Both the position numbers and the translations under genes were made by a program. From a bacterium (lineage in GTDB: Bacteria > Desulfobacterota > JAPLJL01), in the NCBI GenBank assembly GCA_028713675.1, contig JAQTNV010000004.1, positions 45,634 to 109,633 of the forward strand: 64,000 bases of DNA. Reading direction: 5' to 3'. Below the pieces are notes generated by a model. It was not told the origin of the DNA and did no database searches. It was given only the letters and a program-made list of their open reading frames with translations. Of the stretch, positions 34,755 through 43,750 are shown piece by piece; the first letter of the stretch is position 1, and each line of letters opens with the position of its first letter.

Positions 34755-35357
34755 ATGATCCTCACTTTTTTTGATTATCTGGGAACTCTGGTGTTCGCGA
34801 TCTCCGGTGCCTTGGCGGGGGCCAGGCACCGGATGGATCCAGTCGGGATCTTCGTTCTGGCGGTTTCCACCGCCTGCGGGGGCGGGATCCTCCGGGACAT
34901 GATGATCGGGTCCACCCCGGTCGCCTTCCTGAAAAACCCGGGCTACCTCCTGCTGGCCCTGGCCGCCACGATCCTGGTTTTTTTCTATTCACGGAAAATA
35001 TTCAAAATCGACCGGATCATCGCGATCCTGGACGCGGCCGGTCTGGCCACCTTCCTGATTATCGGTACCGCCAAGGCCCTAGCGCTCGGGATTAATTTTT
35101 TGGGGGCGATTCTTCTCGGGGTGGTCACCGCGGTGGCCGGGGGCGTGATCCGTGATGTTTTGAGCAACGAGGTGCCTCTGATCTTCCGCCAGGAGATTTA
35201 CGCCACCGCCTGCGTTGCCGGCGGGGTGGCTTATTACCTGTTTTTCATACTTGGGGCGTCGAACCCGGTGATCTTTGTCGTTTCCGCCCTCACCGTTTTC
35301 GTGATCAGACTGCTGGCAATTTTCCGGAATTGGAGCTTACCGGCCCCGAAGCTTTAA
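34755..35357 (+). CDS. TRIC/YicG-family membrane protein
   Basis: 200 residues, about seven hydrophobic segments, with two copies of the family motif: LGTLVFAISGALAGARHR with GGGILRDMMIG, and GLATFLIIGTAKAL with GGVIRDVLSNEVP. Bacterial homologues of trimeric intracellular cation channels conduct monovalent cations; YicG has also been linked to glycine uptake. Its position tight behind adenine deaminase leaves open a solute related to that pathway. Confidence 0.9.
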   Translation: MILTFFDYLGTLVFAISGALAGARHRMDPVGIFVLAVSTACGGGILRDMMIGSTPVAFLKNPGYLLLALAATILVFFYSRKIFKIDRIIAILDAAGLATFLIIGTAKALALGINFLGAILLGVVTAVAGGVIRDVLSNEVPLIFRQEIYATACVAGGVAYYLFFILGASNPVIFVVSALTVFVIRLLAIFRNWSLPAPKL

Positions 35358-35369
35358 AATAGAAGAAAC

Positions 35370-36623
35370 ATGGCGGATTACGATTTCATCATCATCGGAG
35401 CGGGAATAAACGGCCTGGCCCTGGGAGCGTTGCTCTCGAAGGACGGGGCCCGGGTTCTGGTCCTTGAGAAATCCCGGGAGGTCGGCGGCCGCGCCTGGGT
35501 CCAGGAGCGCGGGGGCTTCCGGGTGGATTACGGAATGCACCTGGTCCGTTTCGGCAAGGAAAGCGTGCTCTCCGCGATCTGCTCGGCCCTGGGCCATACC
35601 CTGAAATTTCACAATGTCGAATCCACCTGTCTCGTGGCCGACGGTACTCAGCTCGAGATTCCCGCCCGGGGGGCTTCCCAGTCCATGAACATGTTCGCCG
35701 GCGATCGGACCCTGGAGGAACTCAAGCGGGTCAGCGTCCAGGCCTGGATGGATGAAAAAGGGATGGGACGGCGTCTCCGGAGGTTATTCACCGCCACCAG
35801 CGCGACCCTGAACGTCAATCCTTTCGTGGAAAGGTCTTCCGTGGGAGAGCTTCTGCTGAATCTCAAGAAAGTCGGAGAAAGCGAAGTCGGGGCGGCCTAC
35901 CCGGTTGGGGGCTGGCAGCCGATCTTCAGGTTGTTTCGGGACCGGATCGGCAAAAATGGCCAGGTCCGGACGGCCACCCCGGTGGAATCAATTACGGTTC
36001 AAGAGGGGCGGGCCGTCGGGGTCAGGATCAGAGAAAAGAACATTACCGCCGATCGGGTCATATCCGCGATTCCCTGCCAGGAATTGTTCAATGTCCTGGA
36101 CGAAAAATTGTGCCCGTCCAAATTCATAGCCAAATGCCGGGGCTTCCGCCCGACCTCCGGGATAGTCCTGGATTACGGGATTTCGGGAGAGATCGCCGCC
36201 GAGAGGAATCTCTGGTGCCTCTGGGATCCGCTTTCCTATGGTTTTTTCCCTTCGAATTTCGAGCCCCGGCTTGCTCCTCCGGGGCACCAGCTTCTGACCT
36301 GGTTTTATCCCCTGGAAAAATTCCAGGTTGAGGATGAACAGGCCTCCCGAGGGTTCAAGTCCGGTCTGGAGGAGGCCATCTTCGCGCTTTTCCCCGCGCT
36401 TCCGGAGCGGATCAAGTGGAGCCGCTCCCTCTATCTTCCGATGGTGGATGGGGCGGAAGTGAGCGTGGACCAGATCCGGGAGGACCGGCCGGAACCGATC
36501 GTGCCGGGCGTGGAAGGGCTTTTCCTGGTAGGCGATTCCATTGGAGGGGAAGGCGCCGGGGGGGATATCGGGCATAACTCGGTTGTTCAATGTTATTTGA
36601 CGATCACCGGTAAGAAAATCTAA
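35370..36623 (+). CDS. FAD-dependent oxidoreductase (phytoene desaturase/amine oxidase fold)
   Basis: 417 residues. FAD-binding Rossmann motif IIGAGINGLALGALLS at the N terminus, the second signature GGRAWVQERGGFRVDYGMHL near residue 40, and a C-terminal FAD contact VEGLFLVGDSIGGEGAGGD. The family includes phytoene desaturases, amine oxidases and prenylcysteine oxidase-like proteins; the substrate is not evident. It lies 12 bases after the TRIC gene and probably shares its transcript. Confidence 0.85.
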   Translation: MADYDFIIIGAGINGLALGALLSKDGARVLVLEKSREVGGRAWVQERGGFRVDYGMHLVRFGKESVLSAICSALGHTLKFHNVESTCLVADGTQLEIPARGASQSMNMFAGDRTLEELKRVSVQAWMDEKGMGRRLRRLFTATSATLNVNPFVERSSVGELLLNLKKVGESEVGAAYPVGGWQPIFRLFRDRIGKNGQVRTATPVESITVQEGRAVGVRIREKNITADRVISAIPCQELFNVLDEKLCPSKFIAKCRGFRPTSGIVLDYGISGEIAAERNLWCLWDPLSYGFFPSNFEPRLAPPGHQLLTWFYPLEKFQVEDEQASRGFKSGLEEAIFALFPALPERIKWSRSLYLPMVDGAEVSVDQIREDRPEPIVPGVEGLFLVGDSIGGEGAGGDIGHNSVVQCYLTITGKKI

Positions 36624-36625
36624 GC

Positions 36626-36714
36626 GGTAGCCCGCAGGCTTTTCGATTAGATCCCGAGGCATTGTGGCCGAGGGAAGCCTGCGACAATAACGCAACCTAA
36701 AGGTTGCGGCTACC
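36626..36714. repeat. REP-like element (GTAGCCCGCAGGCT type)
   Basis: GGTAGCCCGCAGGCTT, then AAGCCTGCG, and AACCTAAAGGTTGCGGCTACC: two hairpins with inverse ends. A shorter copy lies at 53,434-53,487 and a fragment (CCGCAGGCCTGAGCCTGCG) at 52,553-52,571. Confidence 0.7.
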
Positions 36715-36729
36715 CATTTAAATAGGTTT

Positions 36730-36771
36730 ATCGGTAATTGGAATTTGGTTATTGGTAATTGATAATTTAAC
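36730..36771. repeat. Six-unit 7-base array before the metallophosphoesterase
   Basis: ATCGGTA, ATTGGAA, TTTGGTT, ATTGGTA, ATTGATA, ATTTAAC; it runs up to four bases before the start codon. Confidence 0.65.
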
Positions 36772-36774
36772 TAT

Positions 36775-37875
36775 ATGCCTCGGAAAATAAAGCTGGTAAT
36801 CAGCGATATGCACCTGGGCCGGGGATACTGGCGCGAGGACGGTTCCCGGAACCCGTTGGAAGACTTCAATCATGATGACCAGTTCGCCGAGCTGCTGGAA
36901 TATTACTCCGCGAAGGAATTCCGGGGGGGCGAGGCGGAGCTGATCATCAACGGGGATTTCGCCAACCTCCTGGAAGGAACGGGGGAGGATACCCCGGAGA
37001 TTATTTCGGAAGGGGTCGCGCTCAACCGCCTGGAAGAGATCTTTCGCGGGCATCCCCGGCTTTTCGACGCGCTCCGGGACTTCGTCAACCGGGAGCATCA
37101 CTCGATCCGCTATGTAATCGGGAACCACGATTGCGGTTTTTATTACCCCCGGGTCAAGCGGGCCCTCGACCAGCGCCTGGCGACCAAGGTGCAGTTTGTC
37201 GACTTCGTCTGTTCCTTCGACGGTTTTTTGGTCGAACATGGGCACCAGCATCATCCCTCGAACTGGTACAATCCCCGGCGGATGTTCCTGACCAAGAGCC
37301 TGCCCGAACCGATCCTGAATCTTCCCTGGGGGGCGTTGTTTGTCCTGAAGGTTCTAAACCCGATCAAACTGAAGCGGCCCTACGTCGATAAGATTCGCCC
37401 CTTCGGGACTTATATCACCTGGGGTTTGATTAACGATATCGGGTTCACGCTGGGAACCATGATGAAAATCGCCTACTACTTCATCACCCTCAATTTCATT
37501 CACCAGTTCTGGAGGGAATCACGGATCCGGATGACCTGGAACGTCCTGAAGCAGGTCACCGTCCAGCCGGATCTCGACGGGGCCGCCCGGGAAATTTTAC
37601 GGCGGAGCAGGTATCACACCGTGATCTTCGGACACACCCACCAGTACCGGCACGTCCAGTTCTGGAAAAACAAGGAATACCTCAATACCGGTACCTGGAT
37701 CGACAATATCAGCCTGGACGTGGAAAACCTGGGTAGGAACGTGGTTCTCTCCTATATCCTGATCGATTATCCGGAACCTTCCTCCGCCCGGTGGGAGGAG
37801 GACGAGAAAGCCCGTCCCCGGGCGCAACTGAAGGCCTGGCAGGGACACTGGCGGATCACCGAGGATCTGGCCTAG
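36775..37875 (+). CDS. Metallophosphoesterase
   Basis: 366 residues. Calcineurin-type motifs in order: VISDMHLGRG (about 7), NGDFANLL (about 60), GNHDCG (about 115) and the C-terminal FGHTHQYRHVQF (about 285). Family members include UDP-diacylglucosamine hydrolases, phospholipid and cyclic-nucleotide phosphodiesterases; hydrophobic stretches at about 180-240 hint at membrane contact. Substrate unknown. No ribosome site is seen because a repeat array precedes the ATG. Confidence 0.85.
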   Translation: MPRKIKLVISDMHLGRGYWREDGSRNPLEDFNHDDQFAELLEYYSAKEFRGGEAELIINGDFANLLEGTGEDTPEIISEGVALNRLEEIFRGHPRLFDALRDFVNREHHSIRYVIGNHDCGFYYPRVKRALDQRLATKVQFVDFVCSFDGFLVEHGHQHHPSNWYNPRRMFLTKSLPEPILNLPWGALFVLKVLNPIKLKRPYVDKIRPFGTYITWGLINDIGFTLGTMMKIAYYFITLNFIHQFWRESRIRMTWNVLKQVTVQPDLDGAAREILRRSRYHTVIFGHTHQYRHVQFWKNKEYLNTGTWIDNISLDVENLGRNVVLSYILIDYPEPSSARWEEDEKARPRAQLKAWQGHWRITEDLA

Positions 37876-37950
37876 GTTGCAACCGCTTTTTTTATCTGTG
37901 ATTATGCCTCCCGGCTTCCCAGCCGGACTATGGAATAAGGAATCCACATT

Positions 37951-40263
37951 GTGATTGAGGCGATCCACTTCAAAAAGACTCAGGAGAAGCTTTCTACCCC
38001 TGTCCAATTCATCAAGGGGGTGGGGCCCAAGCGGGCCCAGGCCTTGGAAAAGAAGGGAATAAAAACCGTCAAAGACGCGCTGTTTTTCCTTCCCTACCGT
38101 TACGAGGATCGTTCCCGCCTGAAGCTGGTGCGCGAGCTGGTGCCCGGCCGGAAGGAAACCGTGATGGCGCAGGTCCTGAAGGTGGGGGAGATCCCGCTCT
38201 TTTCCCGGTTTTCCCGCGGGAAAAGGCCCCGCCGGATTTTTGAAGTGCTTCTCCGGGACCGGGGCGGGGCCCTGTTCCGGGCCAAGTGGTTTCACTACCG
38301 GGGCGAATATCTCCGCCGGAGTTTTCCGCCGGGGGCGCAGGTCATTCTCTACGGGACGGTGGGCGTATTCCGGGGGCAGGTGGAACTGATCCATCCCGAG
38401 ACCGAGATTATCTCCGTCCCGGAAGTACGCCCGGGGAAGAAGCTGGATTTTTCCCGGATTGCCCCCATGGAGCCGGTTGCAGCTGAGCCTGATACTGACA
38501 ACCTGAACTTCGGCAGGATTGTTCCCATCTACCATGAGGTCGAGGGGATATATCCCCGGACCCTGCGGGCCATCTTCTGGGAAATCGTCCGGAATTTCAG
38601 CGAGCACCTGGTCAGCGGCGTGCCCGCGGAAATCCTGGAAGGACAGGGATTGATCGGGATCGCGGAGGCGGTGCGCGCCCTGCATTTTCCCGAACCGGAT
38701 ACCGACCTGGCATCCCTGGAGAACCGGCGGTCTCCTTATCACCTGCGTATGATCTTCGAGGAATTGTTCCTGCTCGAGCTGGGGCTGGCCTTGCGAAGGG
38801 AAAAAGCGAGCCGGGAACCCGGGACCAAAATAACGGGGACCGGCCTTTACCGGGATCAGTTCATCGGCTCCCTGCCTTTTACACTCACCAAAGCGCAGGA
38901 AAGGGTGGTCCGGGAGATCGAGGAGGATTTGCGGACCGGGCGGCCGATGAACCGCCTACTCCAGGGTGACGTGGGGAGCGGAAAAACCGTGGTGGCCGCC
39001 CTGGCCTCCCTGCGGGCGGCGGAGGAAAAATACCAGGTGGCCCTGATGGCGCCCACGGAGATCCTAGCCGAACAGCACTACCGGAACCTGTCCGGATATT
39101 TTGCCCAGCTTCCGATCCAGGTGGGATTGCTGACCGGCAGCCTGAGCAGGAAGGTTCGGGAGGAGACTTATCGGAAAACCGCGGCCGGGGAAATGAATGT
39201 GCTGGTGGGAACGCAGGCCCTGATCCAGGAACCCCTGACTTTTCCCCGGCTGGGCCTGGTCATCATCGATGAACAGCATCGTTTCGGGGTGGGGCAGAGG
39301 GCCCGTCTCCGGGAAAAAGCCCGGGAGAACCTTCCCCAGTGCGCTCCCCATCTTCTGGTCATGACCGCCACTCCCATTCCCCGGACCCTGGCCCTGACCC
39401 TTTACGGTGATTTGGATGTTTCGGTGATCGACGAGATGCCTCCCGGCCGAAAACCGATCAAGACCCGGGTTTATAACGAAGAGGAGCGGCCGGAAGTATT
39501 CCGGGCCATGCTGGAGGAATTGAAAAAGGGCAGCCAGGTTTTCGTGGTTTACCCCCTGATCGAGGAGTCGGAGAAACTGGATTTGCGCGACGCGACCAGG
39601 ATGTCGGAGGATTTGAAGTCAAGATTTCCCGGGTATGTCGTGGGACTGGTGCACGGGAGAATGAAGCGGGAGGAACGGGATCGGATCATGCGGGAATTCC
39701 GGGAAGGCAGGATTGCGATGCTGGTGGCCACCACCGTGATCGAGGTGGGGATCGATATTCCGGAAGCCACCCTGATGATTATCGAGCATGCCGAGCGCTT
39801 CGGGCTTTCCCAGCTTCACCAGCTGCGCGGAAGGGTGGGGCGCGGGGACGCGCCTTCCACCTGTATCCTGGTGTCCGGGGCCGGCCCTTCCCGGCCGGAA
39901 GCGGTGGAAAAAGAGCCGAGGTTTTTCCCCGCTCTTCTTGGGGAACCGGAAGCGGAGCCCCAGGAAACCCGGGCGGAGCGGAGACTCAAGGTGATGGAAA
40001 GCACCAACGACGGGTTCAAAATCGCCGAAGAGGATTTAAATATCAGGGGACCGGGGGACATCATGGGGACCAGGCAGTCCGGGTTCCCGGTTCTGCAGTT
40101 CGCGGATTTTCCCCGGGATTTTAAAATTCTGCTCTCGGCCAGGAAAGAGGCTTTCGCCCTCGCCAAGACCGATCCCAACCTGACCCAGGCCGGGCATCTG
40201 CTGACCCGGGAATTGCTGAAAGAGATGTGGGAAGGCAAGGGCTCCGTTCTCTTTGCCGGCTAA
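37951..40263 (+). CDS. recG: ATP-dependent DNA helicase RecG
   Basis: 770 residues from a GTG. HhH-like VQFIKGVGPKRAQALEKKG near the N terminus, wedge OB domain (about 60-250), Walker A GDVGSGKTVVA (about 337), DEQH box (IIDEQHRFGVGQ), TATPIPRTLA and the conserved QLHQLRGRVGRG. It unwinds forked and Holliday DNA in replication restart. Between the RGRVGRG region and RLKVMEST there are about 35 extra residues (SGAGPSRPEAVEKEPRFFPA and onward) compared with typical RecG. Confidence 0.95.
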   Translation: MIEAIHFKKTQEKLSTPVQFIKGVGPKRAQALEKKGIKTVKDALFFLPYRYEDRSRLKLVRELVPGRKETVMAQVLKVGEIPLFSRFSRGKRPRRIFEVLLRDRGGALFRAKWFHYRGEYLRRSFPPGAQVILYGTVGVFRGQVELIHPETEIISVPEVRPGKKLDFSRIAPMEPVAAEPDTDNLNFGRIVPIYHEVEGIYPRTLRAIFWEIVRNFSEHLVSGVPAEILEGQGLIGIAEAVRALHFPEPDTDLASLENRRSPYHLRMIFEELFLLELGLALRREKASREPGTKITGTGLYRDQFIGSLPFTLTKAQERVVREIEEDLRTGRPMNRLLQGDVGSGKTVVAALASLRAAEEKYQVALMAPTEILAEQHYRNLSGYFAQLPIQVGLLTGSLSRKVREETYRKTAAGEMNVLVGTQALIQEPLTFPRLGLVIIDEQHRFGVGQRARLREKARENLPQCAPHLLVMTATPIPRTLALTLYGDLDVSVIDEMPPGRKPIKTRVYNEEERPEVFRAMLEELKKGSQVFVVYPLIEESEKLDLRDATRMSEDLKSRFPGYVVGLVHGRMKREERDRIMREFREGRIAMLVATTVIEVGIDIPEATLMIIEHAERFGLSQLHQLRGRVGRGDAPSTCILVSGAGPSRPEAVEKEPRFFPALLGEPEAEPQETRAERRLKVMESTNDGFKIAEEDLNIRGPGDIMGTRQSGFPVLQFADFPRDFKILLSARKEAFALAKTDPNLTQAGHLLTRELLKEMWEGKGSVLFAG

Positions 40264-40509
40264 GCTGATTGATAGTAAAATATTATTAGTAACGGCTTAG
40301 TGATATACAAAAAGATGAAAGTGGAGTCCTTTCTCCGTGTTATCCCGACAATAGAGCGACTGATAATATGCATCGGCGATCCGAAACGATTCTGATAATA
40401 AATCTGATGAAAGCGCGGATATTCCCTGTAAAATATTTGTTGATTTTTACGCTAATTCAGTAATAATGTAAACGCTAATGATCTTAAGCTTCGAGAGGAG
40501 GAGTATATA

Positions 40510-41511
40510 ATGATGGAATTTCGGAAGTTCATGGCTTTGCTGACGGCTTTTTCCTTTCTGATCATGGTGATCAATCCTCCGCTTTACGCCCAGACGGAAA
40601 AACCCAAGTTTATCGCGGTCCTGGACCTGGACATCGCCAAAGCTATTCCGGCGGAAGCCAGGGTTTCCCTCTCGGACCTGCTCCGGGAAAAACTCGTTAA
40701 TACCGGCAGGTTCCGGGTGGTGGATCGCAATAACATGGATAAGATCCTGAAGGAGCAGGGCTTTCAGCTCCAGGACTGTACCTCCAAGGAATGCGCGGTC
40801 CAGGTCGGCCGGTTACTCGGGGTGGAAAAGATGGTTTCCGGGAACGTGACCAAGCTGGGGCAGACATACATAATCTCGGCGCAGATGACCAACGTGGAGA
40901 CCGGGGAGATCGAGCAGATGTCTTCCGACCGCTGCGGCGGCTGCGAGGTGGATCAGCTTCTCGATACCATCGAGAATGTGGCCAATAAACTGGCGGGGGT
41001 GCAGGTGGAGGCGGCCGAACGCGCTCCCGCCCCGAAACCCAAGGTTCCCGAAACGGGGAAGCTCTCTGTAACTTCGAGGCCGGACAAGGCCAAGATTCTT
41101 ATCAACGGCACGGATCAGGGCACTACGCCCAATACGATTTCGGGTCTGAAGCCGGGCTCGTACGAGGTCCGGATTCAGAAGCAGGGCTTCATGGAATATG
41201 TGCAGAAGGTTACGGTTGATCCGGGCGCGTCCATGTCGGTTGATACCAGCCTGGTGGCGGCGCAGGCGGTGTCGGTGGAGCGGCAGCGTGCATCCGTTTC
41301 CAAGGCCCCGGCGGAGGAGCAGGAGACCGCCGCCGCGCAGGCCGGTCACGAGAAAAAAGGATTAGGGGCCGGCTGGATTGTCCTGATTGTGCTTGCTTCC
41401 GTGGCTGTCGTGGGTGGAGGCAGTTTTCTCGCTTATAAGCTAGCTTCGGGCGGAGGGAGCACCAGAGACAGCGGTACCACCACGGTTACAATCACTGGTC
41501 CTCTTCCGTAA
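40510..41511 (+). CDS. Exported CsgG-like/PEGA-domain protein
   Basis: 333 residues behind GAGAGGAGGAG. Signal peptide (FMALLTAFSFLIMVINPPLYA), then a CsgG/LpoB-like alpha/beta domain (about 33-165: KFIAVLDLD, LREKLVNTGRFRVVDRNNMD, CTSKECAVQVGRLLGVEKMV) with a Cys-Gly-Gly-Cys motif, a PEGA surface domain (about 178-245: VTSRPDKAKILINGTDQG) and a C-terminal membrane helix (WIVLIVLASVAVVGGG) followed by a Gly/Ser tail. Probably envelope-exposed. The next gene, an RCC1-repeat lipoprotein, starts about 35 bases later and may be its partner. The AT-rich 246 bases upstream contain no clear element beyond weak promoter-like hexamers. Confidence 0.85.
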   Translation: MMEFRKFMALLTAFSFLIMVINPPLYAQTEKPKFIAVLDLDIAKAIPAEARVSLSDLLREKLVNTGRFRVVDRNNMDKILKEQGFQLQDCTSKECAVQVGRLLGVEKMVSGNVTKLGQTYIISAQMTNVETGEIEQMSSDRCGGCEVDQLLDTIENVANKLAGVQVEAAERAPAPKPKVPETGKLSVTSRPDKAKILINGTDQGTTPNTISGLKPGSYEVRIQKQGFMEYVQKVTVDPGASMSVDTSLVAAQAVSVERQRASVSKAPAEEQETAAAQAGHEKKGLGAGWIVLIVLASVAVVGGGSFLAYKLASGGGSTRDSGTTTVTITGPLP

Positions 41512-41545
41512 TATGTTCATAAGCAAATATATGATGGAGGCTCAA

Positions 41546-43504
41546 ATGATAAAAAGAATCAGGCAGTTGACCCAGGCTCTGGTGGTTTGCTTTATTATTG
41601 GCGCGCTGGGATGCAGCACCGGGGCTACCCCCTCCGTGACCATATCAATTCCGCTCGATCCCCAGCAGACGACCATCACCGGCCTTAAGGGCCAGGTCAG
41701 GATTTCCGGGATGTCCGGAACCTTTCCTATGACCATCAGCGGCTCGAATGCTTCCGCGAGCATCCCCGAAGTCCCGGGAGGGTCCAGAACCTTCACCATC
41801 ACGTTTTTTATCGGTCCCGCGTCCGATCCCGTGATCGTGGCAGAGATTACACTTACCAAGAATGTGAGCGCGGACATCAATCTCCAGATAACCTACGCCG
41901 CCACCGATTTTGACTATGATTTTGATGACGATGCCGATGGCTATACGAATTATGAAGAGATAATCGCCGGGTCTGATCCAGAGGATTATTCGAGTTATCC
42001 TACCGGCGGGGGATCGGGTACCCCGTCCGCGCCGACCGGCCTGACGGCCACCCAGGTCGCCGGACCGGCGGTCAACCTGACTTGGACCGACAATTCGACC
42101 GATGAGGACGGATTCAAATTGGAATGGAGTGCCGATGGAGTGAGCTGGTATTCGCTGACCAGCTTAGGCGCAAACGTTGCTCAATATACAGATTCATCAG
42201 GTGTCGTCGCCGGCAGCACTTATTATTACCGGGTTTACGCATATAACACATATGGGAACTCGGGTTACTCCAACTCTGCTTCCATTACCATTACCTCCGG
42301 CGGGGGAAGCGCCTGGACGGCCGGCTTCCTGGGCGCCGGCGGTTATCATTCCTGCGCGGTGACCAGCGACGGGGGGGTAAAGTGCTGGGGCTGCAACGAT
42401 GCCGGGCGCCTGGGGAACGGCAGCTCCTCGGGTCCCCAAACCTGCAATGATGGAACCAATACCCTGGCCTGCAGCACGACCCCGGTGGATGTCTCCGGAC
42501 TTACCGGTGTTTCCAAGGTGGTCAGCGGCGGTTATCACTCCTGCGCCCTGACTACCGCGGGCGGAGTGAAGTGCTGGGGCAGCAACGTTTACGGCCAACT
42601 GGGCAACGGGAGCAGGACCGCGAGTTCGGTTCCGGTCAATGTGACCGGCCTGACCAGCGGGGTGGCGAATATCTCCGCGGGCAGTCATCACACCTGCGCG
42701 CTGATGACCGCGGGCGGGGTGAAGTGCTGGGGTGAAAACACATATGCAAAGCTGGGGAATGGAAGCGCGAGCGGGCCCCAGACTTGTAACGATGGAACCA
42801 ATGATATCGCCTGCAGCCAGACCCCGGTGAATGTCGTCGGGCTGTCGGGCACGGCCACCGCGGTTTCCGCCGGCCTGGACCATACTTGCGTGCTGATCTC
42901 CGGAGGGTCCATCCAGTGTTGGGGGCAGAATAACTGGGGCGAGCTGGGTAATGGGAGCACGACCGACAGTACTTACCCGGTGAACGTGACCGGGATCACC
43001 AGCGGGGCCACCCTGGTCTCCGCCAGCGCGGACGGGTATTTCACCTGCGCGGTGATCAGCGGCGGGGTGAAATGCTGGGGAGCTAACGATGAAAACCAGC
43101 TGGGTGTTTTCAACTCTCTCGGCCCGGAATATTGCAACGGGAGCGATCCCTGCAGCAAAACCCCGGCTGCCGTTTCCAGCCTGACCAGCGGGGTGACCAG
43201 CGTATCCACGGGAGCTTTGCATGCTTGCGCCCTCCTGACCGCGGGCGGGATGAAATGCTGGGGTTATAACAATGACGGCGAACTCGGGAACAATTCCACG
43301 ACGGGCAGCTATACCCCTGTATCTCCCAACGGTCTTTCCGCGGGGATTTCCCAAATTTCCGTCGGATTTTATTTCAGCTGCATCCGGTTAAGCACGGGCT
43401 CGCTGAAATGCTGGGGGAATAATTATTACGGCCAGGCCGGTGATGGGACCAGCGGGACCACGGCTCAGAAACTTATCCCGGTGGACGTGAAGATGACACA
43501 GTAA
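41546..43504 (+). CDS. Lipoprotein with fibronectin III and RCC1-like repeats
   Basis: 652 residues from ATG 41,546 behind ATGGAGG. Lipobox LGCS; an N-terminal beta domain (to about 115); a Ca-binding Asp-rich segment (DYDFDDDADGYTNYEE); one fibronectin III domain (about 155-250: PTGLTA to NSGYSNSASITI); then seven copies of a roughly 50-residue RCC1-type repeat, each with H-x-C-A and G-G-x-K-C-W-G. Each blade has two Cys, suggesting disulfides and export. Seven blades would close a beta propeller. Probable cell-surface adhesion or interaction protein. Confidence 0.88.
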   Translation: MIKRIRQLTQALVVCFIIGALGCSTGATPSVTISIPLDPQQTTITGLKGQVRISGMSGTFPMTISGSNASASIPEVPGGSRTFTITFFIGPASDPVIVAEITLTKNVSADINLQITYAATDFDYDFDDDADGYTNYEEIIAGSDPEDYSSYPTGGGSGTPSAPTGLTATQVAGPAVNLTWTDNSTDEDGFKLEWSADGVSWYSLTSLGANVAQYTDSSGVVAGSTYYYRVYAYNTYGNSGYSNSASITITSGGGSAWTAGFLGAGGYHSCAVTSDGGVKCWGCNDAGRLGNGSSSGPQTCNDGTNTLACSTTPVDVSGLTGVSKVVSGGYHSCALTTAGGVKCWGSNVYGQLGNGSRTASSVPVNVTGLTSGVANISAGSHHTCALMTAGGVKCWGENTYAKLGNGSASGPQTCNDGTNDIACSQTPVNVVGLSGTATAVSAGLDHTCVLISGGSIQCWGQNNWGELGNGSTTDSTYPVNVTGITSGATLVSASADGYFTCAVISGGVKCWGANDENQLGVFNSLGPEYCNGSDPCSKTPAAVSSLTSGVTSVSTGALHACALLTAGGMKCWGYNNDGELGNNSTTGSYTPVSPNGLSAGISQISVGFYFSCIRLSTGSLKCWGNNYYGQAGDGTSGTTAQKLIPVDVKMTQ

Positions 43505-43515
43505 TATTAAAAACA

Positions 43516-43543
43516 AGCAGTATGCAGTAGGCAGTAGGCAGAA
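43516..43543. repeat. Four-unit 7-base array
   Basis: AGCAGTA, TGCAGTA, GGCAGTA, GGCAGAA just downstream of the RCC1 lipoprotein. Confidence 0.7.
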
Positions 43544-43633
43544 AAAAAGAGATAGAAATAAAGAAAGAGGGTAGGATCATCGCTCATTGATAAACAGGGA
43601 TTGAGTAGGTTTTTCTTAACCGTAGGTTCGGCC

Positions 43634-43671
43634 AGGTCGCCCTTGCTTCCCAGGCAAGGGCGACCTTTTTT
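43634..43671 (+). terminator. Rho-independent terminator
   Basis: A perfect 13-base stem (AGGTCGCCCTTGC with GCAAGGGCGACCT) and six T. It ends the PEGA/RCC1 transcription unit. Confidence 0.85.
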
Positions 43672-43750
43672 CTGAAAATTGAAGACGTCCGAGAATAAAA
43701 CTTGTTGAAAATTTACTGAAAATCATCCAAATTAATGGAGGAGGAATAAG

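Noticed and set aside
42197..43354. 385-residue minus-strand open frame with internal repeats
   Set aside because: Its repetitiveness is the shadow of the RCC1 repeats on the plus strand.
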